Below, one piece after another: positions 1-8,734 of a stretch of DNA of 64,000 nucleotides. Position 1 is the stretch's first letter; the number at the start of each line of letters is the position of its first letter. The notes below the pieces were generated by a model. The model did not search any database. It was not told the DNA's origin and worked only from the letters and a program-made list of their open reading frames with translations. The stretch is from Salegentibacter sp. 24 (lineage in GTDB: Bacteria; Bacteroidota; Bacteroidia; Flavobacteriales; Flavobacteriaceae). The DNA is taken from the NCBI RefSeq assembly GCF_004362395.1, contig NZ_SNWE01000006.1, forward strand, positions 1 to 64,000. Reading direction: 5' to 3'. Made by a program: the position numbers and the translations under genes.

Positions 1-1050
1 GGTTCTTAGCCTAGTATTATGGCTGGATGGACCACTATTTATTGTTTGAGAACTTCTCCGAGATGAATTTACTTCTGAATCAAAGGACCTGTTTCTTGAT
101 GCAGTGTTTCCGCTTGTTCTGCTTCTATTGTTTCTGATCTGATTCCCGGCATAATTTTCTCTGGTTCCTGCAGCTTCATCTAAAGACATACTTCTGGACG
201 AGCTCATCGAATTTCGGCGGGAATTATTACTGCTTTTTCTTTCGGACTGAATTGTTCTGCTTCTGTTGGACACTTTACTAGACCTTTCAGAATTACGATT
301 ACTTCTTATATTATAGTCATTGGAAGCTACCTGGCCCTGATTAGACCTAATTTCCTTTAAATCCCGCATTCCAGAAGTTCTTCTTCCTTTATTATAGGAA
401 ACAACGGTTTGATTAGGTCTGTAAAAATTTTGATTTACATTATTAGAATAATGATTGTTAAAATAGTTTACGTGCTGTACATAAGTAAGCCTGTTTGGCT
501 GATAATATGCTCTATAAGGCTGTCCATATACAATACTTACATTTCTATGGGGTCTTGTATAATATTGGTGCCATGGCCTGTAAGCGTATCTATAGTTAAA
601 ATGATTTATAAAACCAGTATAATTGGTTATTCGGTTAAAACGATTGTAATGAATATATAAATTTCCAACTCTTGCAATACGTCCATAACGGTTATAATTT
701 ATATCGACATTTCCGGCTCTAATAATTCTACCATAGTAATCATAATAAACCGGAACACTTTCAATTTGAATCACCGCACCATAATCATCATATTGAATGT
801 AGGCATCATAATTATAACCTGCATTATAGCTAATATTCATATTTGGAGTGGAGATATTCAAAACCTGGGTTCTTCGGAATTCAGGATTATAATAGAAATC
901 AAATTCTCCATTTGGATAAACGGCAAACTCAACACCATTCTCAACAAAGATAAAAGCGTCTTTGTAAACAGATCGGGAATTAGCTTCTGAAGCTTCCATT
1001 GCGGAAATACCAATGAATAAAAAGCTAAATAAAAAGGCGATATTTTTCAT
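1..1050 (-). CDS. Secreted Tyr/Asn/Arg-rich hypothetical protein, 3' end cut by window
   Basis: The frame stays open for 350 codons from the ATG at 1050 to base 1, so the C-terminus lies outside the window. Residues 1-20 are a clear signal peptide with a hydrophobic core, so the product is exported. Residues 106-153 form three imperfect 16-residue repeats beginning [YF][GN]RI and mostly ending YNR. Residues about 150-210 are rich in Tyr, Asn, His and Arg. From about residue 225 the chain is dominated by Ser, Arg and Asn and is probably disordered. Another in-frame ATG at 1059 could add three residues. I recognise no catalytic motif or named family. The gene follows uvrA on the same strand after about 180 bases with no clear terminator between. 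Confidence 0.8.
   Translation of the reverse strand, partial: MKNIAFLFSFLFIGISAMEASEANSRSVYKDAFIFVENGVEFAVYPNGEFDFYYNPEFRRTQVLNISTPNMNISYNAGYNYDAYIQYDDYGAVIQIESVPVYYDYYGRIIRAGNVDINYNRYGRIARVGNLYIHYNRFNRITNYTGFINHFNYRYAYRPWHQYYTRPHRNVSIVYGQPYRAYYQPNRLTYVQHVNYFNNHYSNNVNQNFYRPNQTVVSYNKGRRTSGMRDLKEIRSNQGQVASNDYNIRSNRNSERSSKVSNRSRTIQSERKSSNNSRRNSMSSSRSMSLDEAAGTRENYAGNQIRNNRSRTSGNTASRNRSFDSEVNSSRRSSQTINSGPSSHNTRLRT
592..735 (-). repeat. Three 16-codon tandem repeats inside the secreted protein
   Basis: Residues 106-121, 122-137 and 138-153 of the secreted protein align as YGRIIRAGNVDINYNR, YGRIARVGNLYIHYNR and FNRITNYTGFINHFNY. The first two copies share most positions and the third is diverged. 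The alternation of aromatic and polar residues suggests short beta strands, as in repeat solenoids or YD-like repeats; this is inference. Confidence 0.6.
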
Positions 1051-1229
1051 AAGTTGCATTTTAGTGTTTTTAACCAGATTCAATAATAGAATCAAAACAT
1101 AAAATACAAACTACGTGCCAAAATATAAAAGCTCTAAAAAAAGCCTGTTCTTAAAGATTTTTATTTAATAACTAAGCTTTAAATATAAAGTCTGTAAAGA
1201 ATATTAATATTGGTTGATTTTTTCAAAAT

Positions 1230-4022
1230 CTATAGTTTTTCCTTCAGATAATTTCCTGTGAAAGATTTTTTAGATTTAACAAGTTCTTCAGGGGTTCCCT
1301 GGGCTACAATTTTTCCACCATTTATACCTCCACCCGGACCAATGTCAATAATATAATCTGCGCATTTAACCAGATCCATATTGTGTTCTATAACCACTAT
1401 ACTGTGTCCCTTTTCAATAAGGGCATTAAAAGATTTTAGTAATTTTTTTATATCGTGAAAATGAAGTCCTGTAGTCGGTTCATCAAAGATGAATAAAGCT
1501 TTTTCTTTAGTAGCGCCTTTTACAAGAAACGAAGCTAATTTTATTCGCTGTGCTTCCCCACCTGAAAGAGTAGAGGAACTTTGCCCTAATTGAACATAGC
1601 CTAAACCAACGTCCTGCAAAGGTTTTAGTTTTCTCACGATTTTATCCAACTTATGTTCAGCAAAAAAGCTGGTGGCATCATCTATAGTCATGTTTAAGAC
1701 ATCGTCAATGTTCTTGCCTTCAAACTGGACTTCCAGTACATCTTTTTGAAAACGCTTGCCATTACAAGCTTCACATTCCAGGTGGACATCGGCCATAAAC
1801 TGCATTTCTATAGTAACCTCCCCTTCACCTTTACAAACTTCACAGCGTCCACCTTCCACATTGAAGGAGAAATGTTTTGGTTTGAAACCTCGAATATTTG
1901 ATAATTTTTGATCGGAAAATAAGTTTCGGATGTCATCGTAGGCCTTAATATAGGTTACCGGGTTGGAACGGGAGGATCTACCAATTGGATTTTGATCAAT
2001 ATATTCCACGCTCCCAAGATTTTTAAAATCACCTTCTATATCGGTATATTGCCCGGCTTTTTCTCCATAACCTCCAATTTTCTTTTGAATTGCAGGATAA
2101 AGGATTTTCTTTACCAAAGTACTTTTCCCACTTCCCGAAACTCCCGTTATCGCTGTAAAGGTTTTTAGTGGAATCGTAACATCTATATTTTGAAGATTAT
2201 GTTCCCGCGCTCCCAATATTCGTATTTCTCCTGAAGCTTTTCTGCGTATTTTAGGAACCGGGATTTCTTCTTTTCCGTTTAAATATTGAGCGGTTAGGGA
2301 GTTTGATTTTAATATTTCTTTTAGGGTGCCAGTGGCTACAACTTCACCCCCATGAGTTCCTGCCTCTGGACCAATATCAATAATCTCATCGGCTGCATTC
2401 ATAATATCTTCATCGTGTTCCACCACAATTACAGTATTCCCAATATCCCGCAGGTTTTTTAACACGCCTATTAAGCGCTCTGTATCTCGCGGATGTAAAC
2501 CAATGGAGGGTTCATCCAAAATATACATAGAGCCTACCAGACTACTTCCAAGGGAGGTTGCAAGATTAATTCGCTGGGATTCTCCACCTGATAAGGTATT
2601 GGATTTACGGTTTAAAGTGAGATAATCCAGTCCAACTTCTGATAAAAATTTGAGTCGATTGTTGATTTCGGTTAAAAGACGTTTTGCAATTTGTTGATCA
2701 TATTCATTTAGTTCTATATGAGCAAAAAACTCCCGTACTTTATCAAGAGGTTTTCCTACCAGGTCTGTGATGCTGTGACCGTTAAGTTTCACAAATTCAG
2801 CCTCGGGACGTAATCTTTTCCCTTTACAAGTGGTACAACGCGTTTTTCCGCGGTAGCGCGATAGCATTACTCTATTTTGTATTTTATAAGCTTTACTCTC
2901 TAAAAACTGAAAGAAATCATTTAAACCTTCAAAATATTGGTTTCCGTTCCAAACCAGTTCCTTTTGCTCCTGGGTGAGTTGAAACCAGGGTTTATGAATA
3001 GGAAAATCAAATTTATGTGAATTATTCACCAATTGATCACGGTACCAGCTCATACTATCGCCTCGCCATGGAAAAATAGCATTTTCATATATTGAAAGAC
3101 CCGTATTGGGAACCACTAAATCCTCGTCTATTCCAATTACATCCCCGTATCCTTCACACTTAGGACAGGCGCCATAAGGATTATTAAAACTGAAAAGATG
3201 TACATTGGGCTCCAGGAAACTAATTCCGTCTAATTCGAATTTATTGCTAAAATGTCTCTTCGTCCCAGTTTTTAAATTTTCGATATAAAGTTCTCCTTTA
3301 CCTTCAAAAAAAGCTGCATCTGTTGCATCCGCAAGTCTATTGTAAAAATCTTCCTCATCCTTAGTAATAATCCTGTCTACTACCAAAAGAGTATCTTTCT
3401 GATGAATTTTATCCAGATCGGCCTCATCTATTCTGAGAACCTGATCTTTAACTTGGATACGACTATAACCTTGTTGAGCCAGTACTTTAATTTTTTCTGT
3501 TAGGGTTCTACCTTCTTCGATATGGATTGGCGAGAGCAACAACAATTTTTCCCGCTCTTCAAAAGATTTTACATGATTTATTACATCGCTTACCCGATCT
3601 CTTTTTACTTCATTACCTGAAACAGGGGAATACGTCCGTCCAATCCTGGCGAAAAGCAATTTGAGGTAATCATATATTTCAGTAGAAGTACCAACGGTTG
3701 ATCGAGGGTTTGTGGAGTTAACTTTTTGCTCAATAGCTATAGCGGGAGCAATACCTCTGATATAATCAACTTTTGGTTTGTTCAATCGCCCTAAAAACTG
3801 TCGGGCATAGGAGGAAAGACTTTCTACATAACGGCGCTGGCCTTCCGCATAAAGTGTATCAAAAGCTAAAGTGGACTTTCCGGATCCGGAAAGTCCGGTA
3901 ATTACCACCAATTTATTCCTGGGGATAACTACATTTATATTTTTAAGGTTATGCAGTCTTGCACCTTTTATAATTATATTCTCTTTAGGATTAACCTCTG
4001 CAACGTCAATATTCATGCTCAT
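1230..4022 (-). CDS. uvrA: UvrA, excinuclease ABC ATPase subunit
   Basis: UvrA is the damage-sensing ATPase of nucleotide excision repair. It loads UvrB on bulky lesions and then leaves. The 930 residues match the usual length. The first Walker A (GLSGSGKST, about residues 43-51) is followed by the UvrA-specific [13 protein letters not shown] segment. A CxxC...CxxC zinc module is split around residues 285-420. The first ABC signature is LSGGESQR, then come a second Walker A (GVSGSGKST), a second zinc module (CEVCKGEG...CEACNGKRF) and a second signature LSGGEAQR. The start is ATG 4022; Met3 at 4016 is an equal alternative. A TAnnTTTG box lies 19 bases upstream. All motifs are intact. Confidence 0.98.
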   Translation of the reverse strand: MSMNIDVAEVNPKENIIIKGARLHNLKNINVVIPRNKLVVITGLSGSGKSTLAFDTLYAEGQRRYVESLSSYARQFLGRLNKPKVDYIRGIAPAIAIEQKVNSTNPRSTVGTSTEIYDYLKLLFARIGRTYSPVSGNEVKRDRVSDVINHVKSFEEREKLLLLSPIHIEEGRTLTEKIKVLAQQGYSRIQVKDQVLRIDEADLDKIHQKDTLLVVDRIITKDEEDFYNRLADATDAAFFEGKGELYIENLKTGTKRHFSNKFELDGISFLEPNVHLFSFNNPYGACPKCEGYGDVIGIDEDLVVPNTGLSIYENAIFPWRGDSMSWYRDQLVNNSHKFDFPIHKPWFQLTQEQKELVWNGNQYFEGLNDFFQFLESKAYKIQNRVMLSRYRGKTRCTTCKGKRLRPEAEFVKLNGHSITDLVGKPLDKVREFFAHIELNEYDQQIAKRLLTEINNRLKFLSEVGLDYLTLNRKSNTLSGGESQRINLATSLGSSLVGSMYILDEPSIGLHPRDTERLIGVLKNLRDIGNTVIVVEHDEDIMNAADEIIDIGPEAGTHGGEVVATGTLKEILKSNSLTAQYLNGKEEIPVPKIRRKASGEIRILGAREHNLQNIDVTIPLKTFTAITGVSGSGKSTLVKKILYPAIQKKIGGYGEKAGQYTDIEGDFKNLGSVEYIDQNPIGRSSRSNPVTYIKAYDDIRNLFSDQKLSNIRGFKPKHFSFNVEGGRCEVCKGEGEVTIEMQFMADVHLECEACNGKRFQKDVLEVQFEGKNIDDVLNMTIDDATSFFAEHKLDKIVRKLKPLQDVGLGYVQLGQSSSTLSGGEAQRIKLASFLVKGATKEKALFIFDEPTTGLHFHDIKKLLKSFNALIEKGHSIVVIEHNMDLVKCADYIIDIGPGGGINGGKIVAQGTPEELVKSKKSFTGNYLKEKL

Positions 4023-4040
4023 TTTTCTAGTTCAAGGATG

Positions 4041-4048
4041 CAAAGGTA
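4041..4048 (-). promoter_or_regulatory. Probable -7 box of uvrA (TACCTTTG)
   Basis: On the minus strand TACCTTTG fits the Bacteroidota -7 consensus TAnnTTTG and ends 19 bases before the uvrA ATG. I see no good TTG at the -33 distance, so it would be a weak or activator-dependent promoter. Confidence 0.5.
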
Positions 4049-4114
4049 CTTAATAAGCAGCAGTGTAAAAAGCCATAAAAATCTTATTGTAATGTTAAAA
4101 AATTAAGCTTTTGT

Positions 4115-4146
4115 TTGCTTTTGTCAAATTTATCTTGCTATATTTG
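4115..4146 (+). promoter_or_regulatory. Promoter of the sigma factor gene: TTG-N21-TATATTTG
   Basis: TTG at 4115-4117 and TATATTTG at 4139-4146 are 21 bases apart, inside the 17-23 range known for the Bacteroidota primary sigma factor. Transcription would begin near 4152, giving a leader of about 100 bases before the ATG at 4251. Confidence 0.6.
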
Positions 4147-4183
4147 GTCATTCATATTTAACAAACACCTGCCTATAGCATAA

Positions 4184-4247
4184 AGTTACTTTTAGAAACT
4201 AAATAACCTAATCTCGGGAACCCCAACCCTCCTGAACAAAAGTAACT
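4184..4247 (+). promoter_or_regulatory. Long-range stem in the sigma factor leader
   Basis: AGTTACTTTT (4184-4193) is perfectly complementary to AAAAGTAACT (4238-4247). The second arm ends three bases before the start codon at 4251. The 44-base loop holds a GGGAACCC mini-hairpin near 4215. Such a stem would hide the translation start region, so it may control translation. That role is inference from pairing only. Confidence 0.45.
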
Positions 4248-4250
4248 GAT

Positions 4251-4835
4251 ATGAATAACGTTGAAATCACAGACGCCGTACTTGTGCGTGAGTACATGCA
4301 AGGAAACGAGACTGCACTAAGCAAGCTAATTAACAGACACCACCACCGAATTTATAGTTTTATTTTTTCCAAGGTTTTTGATAGAGATGTTGCGGAAGAT
4401 ATTTTCCAGGATACTTTTATTAAAGTGATCAATACCCTAAAACGAGGGAAATATAATGAAGAAGGTAAATTTCTTCCCTGGGTGATGCGCATTGCTCACA
4501 ATCTAGTAATTGATCATTTTAGAAGAAATAAGCGTATGCCTAAATTTGATAATAGTGGTGACTTTAATATTTTTTCTGTTTTGAGTGATTCTGATCTAAA
4601 TGTGGAAACGCAGATCATAAAAGATCAAATTGAAAATGATGTAAAGGAACTTATTAAAGAATTACCGGAAGATCAGTTGGAAGTACTTACTATGAGAATC
4701 TATAAAGATATGAGCTTCAAAGAAATATCTGAGCGCACCGGTGTAAGCATCAACACAGCTTTAGGAAGAATGCGCTACGCATTGATAAACCTTCGTAAGA
4801 TAATTGAAAAACATAAACTGGTTTTAACAAACTAA
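4251..4835 (+). CDS. ECF-type sigma-70 family RNA polymerase sigma factor
   Basis: This 194-residue protein has the two-domain layout of extracytoplasmic-function sigma factors. Region 2 covers about residues 15-95, with the HHHRIYSFIFSKV and DVAEDIFQDTFIKVI helices and the DNA-melting stretch FLPWVMRIAHNLVIDHFRR. An acidic linker follows. Region 4 (about 125-190) carries the helix-turn-helix MSFKEISERTGVSINTALGRMRYA. It would direct RNA polymerase to a special promoter set. No transmembrane anti-sigma gene follows; instead a 50-residue gene lies 59 bases downstream. The leader is long and can fold back on the start site. The regulon cannot be read from the sequence. Confidence 0.92.
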   Translation: MNNVEITDAVLVREYMQGNETALSKLINRHHHRIYSFIFSKVFDRDVAEDIFQDTFIKVINTLKRGKYNEEGKFLPWVMRIAHNLVIDHFRRNKRMPKFDNSGDFNIFSVLSDSDLNVETQIIKDQIENDVKELIKELPEDQLEVLTMRIYKDMSFKEISERTGVSINTALGRMRYALINLRKIIEKHKLVLTN

Positions 4836-4894
4836 TCTATAATATTCCTCAAAAGATAGCGTTAGTATAAGAAACCAACGCAAAAAATTATCTC

Positions 4895-5047
4895 ATGAGG
4901 AAACTTTACACTAAAAAACTATCTAAAAAAGATCAGTTGAAAGATTTGGAAGCCAGGAAAGAAACTGTACAGTTTCTTTTAAATTACTCAAAAGCCTTAA
5001 GAGTGGTAAAATGTCGTGGATTTACTTTTGACGCCATTCTTAATTAG
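4895..5047 (+). CDS. Small basic protein (50 aa) downstream of the sigma factor
   Basis: ATG 4895 opens a 50-codon frame ending at TAG 5045-5047. The product is Lys/Arg-rich at the N-terminus (MRKLYTKKLSKKDQ), has a predicted amphipathic helix in the middle and ends RGFTFDAILN. It contains no signal peptide or membrane segment. It sits 59 bases after the sigma factor gene and just before a strong terminator, so the two are probably co-transcribed. It might modulate that sigma factor or act on its own; nothing in the sequence decides this. I do not recognise a named family. Confidence 0.7.
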   Translation: MRKLYTKKLSKKDQLKDLEARKETVQFLLNYSKALRVVKCRGFTFDAILN

Positions 5048-5055
5048 AATCCAGT

Positions 5056-5092
5056 AAAAAAAGACCTGTTTATTAGCCTACAGGTCTTTTTT
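5056..5092 (+). terminator. Bidirectional intrinsic terminator
   Basis: A-tract, GACCTG, a 12-base loop, CAGGTC and a T-run form a stem of about 12 pairs flanked by A's and T's on both sides. It lies between the convergent small gene (stop 5047) and nth (stop 5100) and can serve both. Confidence 0.85.
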
Positions 5093-5099
5093 ATTAAGG

Positions 5100-5756
5100 T
5101 TATTTTTTCTTTTTATAATAATCGTTGATAACCGATTTTCTTCCAATTTCCCTTGTTATTATATCTTTTTCAAGGTTCCAGCCACGGGCGGGTGAATACT
5201 GTCGCCCGTACCAAATTATTTGTAGATGAAGTTTGTTCCAAAGCTCTTTTGGAAATAACCGCTTGGCATCCTTTTCGGTTTGTGATACATTTTTGCCACT
5301 GCTTAAATTCCATCGGTACATTAAGCGGTGTATATGCGTGTCAACGGGAAATGCGGGGATATTAAAAGCCTGTGCCATTACAACACTGGCCGTTTTATGA
5401 CCAACCGCTGGCAAAGCTTCGAGGGCCTCAAAACTGGCAGGAACTTCTCCCTGATATTTATCCAAAAGAATTCGGGACAAACCATAAATACCTTTAGATT
5501 TCATAGGAGAAAGGCCAACGGGTTTAATTATTTCTCTGATTTCATCTACTGAAAGTTTAATCATATCCTTTGGATTGTCGGCAATTTCAAACAATTTAGG
5601 AGTAATCTGGTTTACTTTTACATCAGTACTTTGTGCGGAAAGTAAGACAGCAATCAATAAGGTGTATGGATCTTTATGATCTAACGGAATAGGGATTTCC
5701 GGATAGATATCATCTAAAGTATCAATTACAAACCTTAGTTTTTCTTGTTTGGTCAT
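5100..5756 (-). CDS. nth: Endonuclease III (DNA glycosylase/AP lyase) lacking the Fe-S cluster cysteines
   Basis: Endonuclease III removes oxidised pyrimidines and cuts at abasic sites. The helix-hairpin-helix LPAVGHKTA (about 115-123) holds the catalytic lysine, Lys121, and Asp139 lies in the VDTH motif, as in the family. The 218-residue length is normal. The C-terminus, where the classical enzyme has C-X6-C-X2-C-X5-C for a [4Fe-4S] cluster, reads YSPARGWNLEKDIITREIGRK here and has no cysteine. The protein should still be a glycosylase, but without the cluster. It is convergent with the sigma factor gene and divergent from bcp. Confidence 0.93.
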   Translation of the reverse strand: MTKQEKLRFVIDTLDDIYPEIPIPLDHKDPYTLLIAVLLSAQSTDVKVNQITPKLFEIADNPKDMIKLSVDEIREIIKPVGLSPMKSKGIYGLSRILLDKYQGEVPASFEALEALPAVGHKTASVVMAQAFNIPAFPVDTHIHRLMYRWNLSSGKNVSQTEKDAKRLFPKELWNKLHLQIIWYGRQYSPARGWNLEKDIITREIGRKSVINDYYKKKK

Positions 5757-5874
5757 ATTGTTTAAATTTACTCATTCAGTGAGATCAATTACTTAATTTT
5801 ATTTAGAAATTTTAAACCTAAATTATATCCTTCTGGCTTTAGCCCAGGGATTGATAAATGCAAAAATAAGAATT

Positions 5875-6330
5875 ATGACAACATTAAAAGCGGGTGATAA
5901 AGCCCCGGAATTTTCAGTAAAGGACCAGGATGGGAACACAGTGAATCTTTCCGATTTTAAAGGAAAAAAGCTGGTTTTATTTTTTTATCCGAAGGCAAGT
6001 ACACCGGGCTGTACTGCAGAAGCATGTAACTTAAGGGATAATTGGGAACGTTTTCAGGAAAAGGGTTATGCAATTTTAGGGGTTAGCGCCGATACCCAAA
6101 AAAAACAAAGCAATTTTAAAAATAAGTATGAATTTCCCTTTCCACTGTTAGCCGATGAAGATAAAGAAGTGATCCAGGCTTATGGAGTTTGGGGACCGAA
6201 GAAATTTATGGGGAAAGAATATGAAGGTATTCATCGAACCACCTTTATTATCAATGAAAATTCTGAAATCGAAGAAGTCATCAAAAAGGTGAAAACCAAA
6301 GCACATACTGATCAAATCCTTTCCGAATAA
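5875..6330 (+). CDS. bcp: Bcp-type peroxiredoxin (thiol peroxidase)
   Basis: This peroxiredoxin reduces H2O2 and organic hydroperoxides using thioredoxin in the cytoplasm. I chose ATG 5875 (MTTLKAGDKAPEF), giving 151 residues, because the family starts there; an upstream in-frame ATG at 5851 would add eight residues without homology. The motif STPGCTAEAC gives peroxidatic Cys46 and resolving Cys51, the atypical 2-Cys arrangement. The WGPKKFMGKEYEGIHRTTFII segment is also typical. It is a neighbour of nth, and both deal with oxidative damage. It stands alone, ahead of a hairpin that separates it from the convergent gene at 6447. Confidence 0.96.
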   Translation: MTTLKAGDKAPEFSVKDQDGNTVNLSDFKGKKLVLFFYPKASTPGCTAEACNLRDNWERFQEKGYAILGVSADTQKKQSNFKNKYEFPFPLLADEDKEVIQAYGVWGPKKFMGKEYEGIHRTTFIINENSEIEEVIKKVKTKAHTDQILSE

Positions 6331-6354
6331 AATTGGAGTTAAGATCTTGAGTTA

Positions 6355-6411
6355 AAATTGTCACTCGGGCATTTCGAAATACCTTCTATTATAGGCTTAG
6401 GGTGACAATTT
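6355..6411 (+). terminator. Inverted repeat between convergent genes, possible terminator
   Basis: AAATTGTCAC (6355-6364) is perfectly complementary to GTGACAATTT (6402-6411). The 37-base loop is long for an intrinsic terminator and the U-run is short, so it may instead be a processing signal. Confidence 0.4.
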
Positions 6412-6446
6412 GATTTAAAGATTAAAACCAATATAAACCCAAAAAG

Positions 6447-6836
6447 TCAATTATAATTAATTTTATTTTTTAAAACTACCTTTTGAATAGTGGCTGTGCT
6501 GTCGCAATTCTCAATTTGAAGTTCAAGACTTCTTGAATTCACTTCTTTGGTAACCAGGTAAATATTACAGGGGATTCTATCGGTGTTGCTGCGACTGAAA
6601 TCCACATCACCATTTTCCAAACTTTGGGAAACCAGTGCGGTATCCAATTTATTATCTTTAAAATACCTAATAGCAGCGTCAGAAAATTTTCGCTCTTTAA
6701 TTCTGATGTTTTTTAAGACTCTTGCCTGGGGAGAATAATCACAAGAAGTTTTCTTTCCACCTAAAAAGAAAAGTAAAAGCATTATTCCGAAGAACAGACC
6801 CACGGAGAAATATCCAATTCTATGAATTAGTTTCAT
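6447..6836 (-). CDS. Membrane-anchored small protein, possibly DUF4258 family
   Basis: The 129-residue product has one N-terminal membrane helix (about residues 8-26, FSVGLFFGIMLLLFFLGG) followed by a KTSCDYSPQARVLKNIR motif and a soluble domain. The domain contains ENGDVDFSRSNTD and three further cysteines or conserved polar residues. I associate this layout with flavobacterial proteins annotated DUF4258, but this is from memory and not certain. It lies 42 bases downstream of the alanine-dehydrogenase-like gene on the same strand and is likely co-transcribed with it. Molecular role unknown. Confidence 0.75.
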   Translation of the reverse strand: MKLIHRIGYFSVGLFFGIMLLLFFLGGKKTSCDYSPQARVLKNIRIKERKFSDAAIRYFKDNKLDTALVSQSLENGDVDFSRSNTDRIPCNIYLVTKEVNSRSLELQIENCDSTATIQKVVLKNKINYN

Positions 6837-6878
6837 CTTTTTTTAATTTTGAAAAAGCGAATTTGGCTGAAAATTGAT

Positions 6879-8078
6879 CTAAAAAATGAGCAAATTAATG
6901 TCTCTATAAGATAGATCAAACCAATCGGCTATAGATTTGTTGGTTAAAATTCCGTGGTAAAAGTACAAACCATTTCGCAAACCCTTATCAAATCTTAAAG
7001 TGTTTTCAAGACCGCCCTCTTCAGCAATATGCAAGAGATATGGCGTGAAAATGTTACTGATGGAAAGCGAAGAGGAGCGCGCATATCTTGAAGGGATATT
7101 AGGGACGCAATAATGTAAAACATTATGTTTGGTAAAAATAGGTTTGTCATGGGTAGTGATCTCGCTGGTCTCTATACAACCGCCCATATCTATACTTACA
7201 TCTATAATGACTGCGCCACGTTTCATACTGGTCACCATATCTTCTGTAATCAGCACTGGGGAACGATTTTTACCACGCACCGCACCAATGAGAACATCGC
7301 AACGTTTTATAGCCTTACTAAGGTTTTTGGGCTGGATAGTAGAAGTATAAAATGTTTGATTAAGATTTGTTTGAATATTTCGAAGACGGGTAAGGGAACT
7401 GTCAAAAACCTTTATACTAGCTCCAAGGCCCAATGAAGCCCTTGCGGCAAACTCACCAACAGTTCCTGCGCCAAGAATAACTACTTCAACAGGGGGAACA
7501 CCACTAATATTTCCAAACATTAAACCATTTCCGTTAATATTATTGCTCATAATTTCGGAAGCGATTAAAACAGAAGCAGTACCGGCTATCTCACTCAAGG
7601 CTCTAACTATAGGGTAACTCCCATCGTCGTCACGAATAAACTCAAAGCCTAATGCAGTGATTCTTTTTGAAGCCAATTTCTGAAAATACTCCTTGCACTG
7701 GGTTTTGAGCTGAAGGGCGGAAATTAAAATAGTTTGCGGATTTATCAGATCCAATTCTTTTATTGAAGGCGGTTCGATTTTTAGGATAGTAGGACAGGAA
7801 AAGACTTTTTTAGTGTCTTTGGTAATTTCAGCCCCGGCATTGGAATAATCTTTATCGCTGAAGCGCGCCCATTTCCCGGCATTGGATTCAATTAGTACAC
7901 GATGCCCGTGGGCCGTTATGGCCGCCACTGCATCGGGACTTAAACAAATGCGTTTTTCCTGATAAGAGGTCTCTTTGGGGATACCGATAAATAATTTCCC
8001 CTTGTTCTTATAGATTTCGAGGGTTTCTTCCTGCGGAATTAATTGCTCTTTGGTGAAAGGCGAAACCTGTTTTCCCAT
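6879..8078 (-). CDS. Alanine dehydrogenase / PNT-alpha fold protein with altered active site
   Basis: The protein (399 aa) has the alanine dehydrogenase / transhydrogenase-alpha fold. It has an N-terminal domain with GIPKET...EKRICLSP (substrate Arg kept), a Rossmann NAD-binding motif GAGTVGEFAARASLGLGA (about 204-221) and the IDVSIDMGG motif with the family's catalytic Asp. Aligned with the Mycobacterium enzyme, the pyruvate-binding Lys75 (KVKEP) corresponds to KIEPP and catalytic His96 (FLHLA) to ALQLK here, so two key residues differ. It is usually annotated ald, but whether it oxidises alanine is doubtful. It is followed by the small membrane protein gene at 6447. Confidence 0.85.
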   Translation of the reverse strand: MGKQVSPFTKEQLIPQEETLEIYKNKGKLFIGIPKETSYQEKRICLSPDAVAAITAHGHRVLIESNAGKWARFSDKDYSNAGAEITKDTKKVFSCPTILKIEPPSIKELDLINPQTILISALQLKTQCKEYFQKLASKRITALGFEFIRDDDGSYPIVRALSEIAGTASVLIASEIMSNNINGNGLMFGNISGVPPVEVVILGAGTVGEFAARASLGLGASIKVFDSSLTRLRNIQTNLNQTFYTSTIQPKNLSKAIKRCDVLIGAVRGKNRSPVLITEDMVTSMKRGAVIIDVSIDMGGCIETSEITTHDKPIFTKHNVLHYCVPNIPSRYARSSSLSISNIFTPYLLHIAEEGGLENTLRFDKGLRNGLYFYHGILTNKSIADWFDLSYRDINLLIF

Positions 8079-8137
8079 AGTTAACTGCTAAAACTTTAGA
8101 AAAGGGAATTTACAATTATTTTTAAAAATAGCGATTG

Positions 8138-8734
8138 TTAAAGTCTGGTATAGTATTCCTCCTGTGCAGGTTCCCAATATTCCCCCTCTTCCTGGAAGGA
8201 TTTTAATTCCCGGCGGTCCGTTTCAGAGATCGGGGAGAAGACCGAAACATCAGTCTCATCGATTTCGCTCAGGTCAATCCCATAAACCCTGTCAAAGATT
8301 TTGATTCGGATAAGATAAACCAATGAAAGAATGACTATAAAAAATGGCGCGAGATAGATTAAACCGTCTGTATCCATTATAAACGCAGTTTCCGAATATA
8401 CATCCTGATAAAAAGTAACTATAATTTGATAAGAATACATGGATATTGGAATAAGAATCACGTGATACCACCAATGTTTGCATGTAAAAAACCATATGAA
8501 TAGTAATAGTAGGGGGGTAAGCTTACCTAGATAAGTCCAGGCGGCAGTCATCACATCTTCATAATATTTACTCTCATAGGTAAAAAAAGAATTTTCCCAA
8601 ACGGGACCGCTTGGGAAAATTTCATATAAATAAAATAAATAGGGTGAAAATGCTATGCTAAGCGCTATTATACTACCCAGCAGCAGGAATTTTGATGAGT
8701 CTTTTGTCGACAGCTTGTTCTTTAATTTGGTCAT
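8138..8734 (-). CDS. Integral membrane protein of unknown function (198 aa)
   Basis: Four hydrophobic stretches (about residues 17-36, 66-84, 86-106 and 122-143) predict a four-helix inner-membrane protein with a long acidic cytoplasmic tail ending in YYTRL. A striking aromatic motif, FFTCKHWWYHVILIPISMY, covers helices 2-3. The gene overlaps the end of the small secreted protein gene by 62 bases in another frame, which suggests translational coupling, and lies 59 bases upstream of the alanine-dehydrogenase-like gene. I do not recognise a named family. The start ATG 8734 is the only good one before the first membrane segment. Confidence 0.8.
   Translation of the reverse strand: MTKLKNKLSTKDSSKFLLLGSIIALSIAFSPYLFYLYEIFPSGPVWENSFFTYESKYYEDVMTAAWTYLGKLTPLLLLFIWFFTCKHWWYHVILIPISMYSYQIIVTFYQDVYSETAFIMDTDGLIYLAPFFIVILSLVYLIRIKIFDRVYGIDLSEIDETDVSVFSPISETDRRELKSFQEEGEYWEPAQEEYYTRL

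Noticed and set aside
409-990. Two + strand open frames (409-660 and 766-990)
   Set aside because: They lie opposite the secreted repeat protein gene, whose frame has a signal peptide and runs unbroken through this region.
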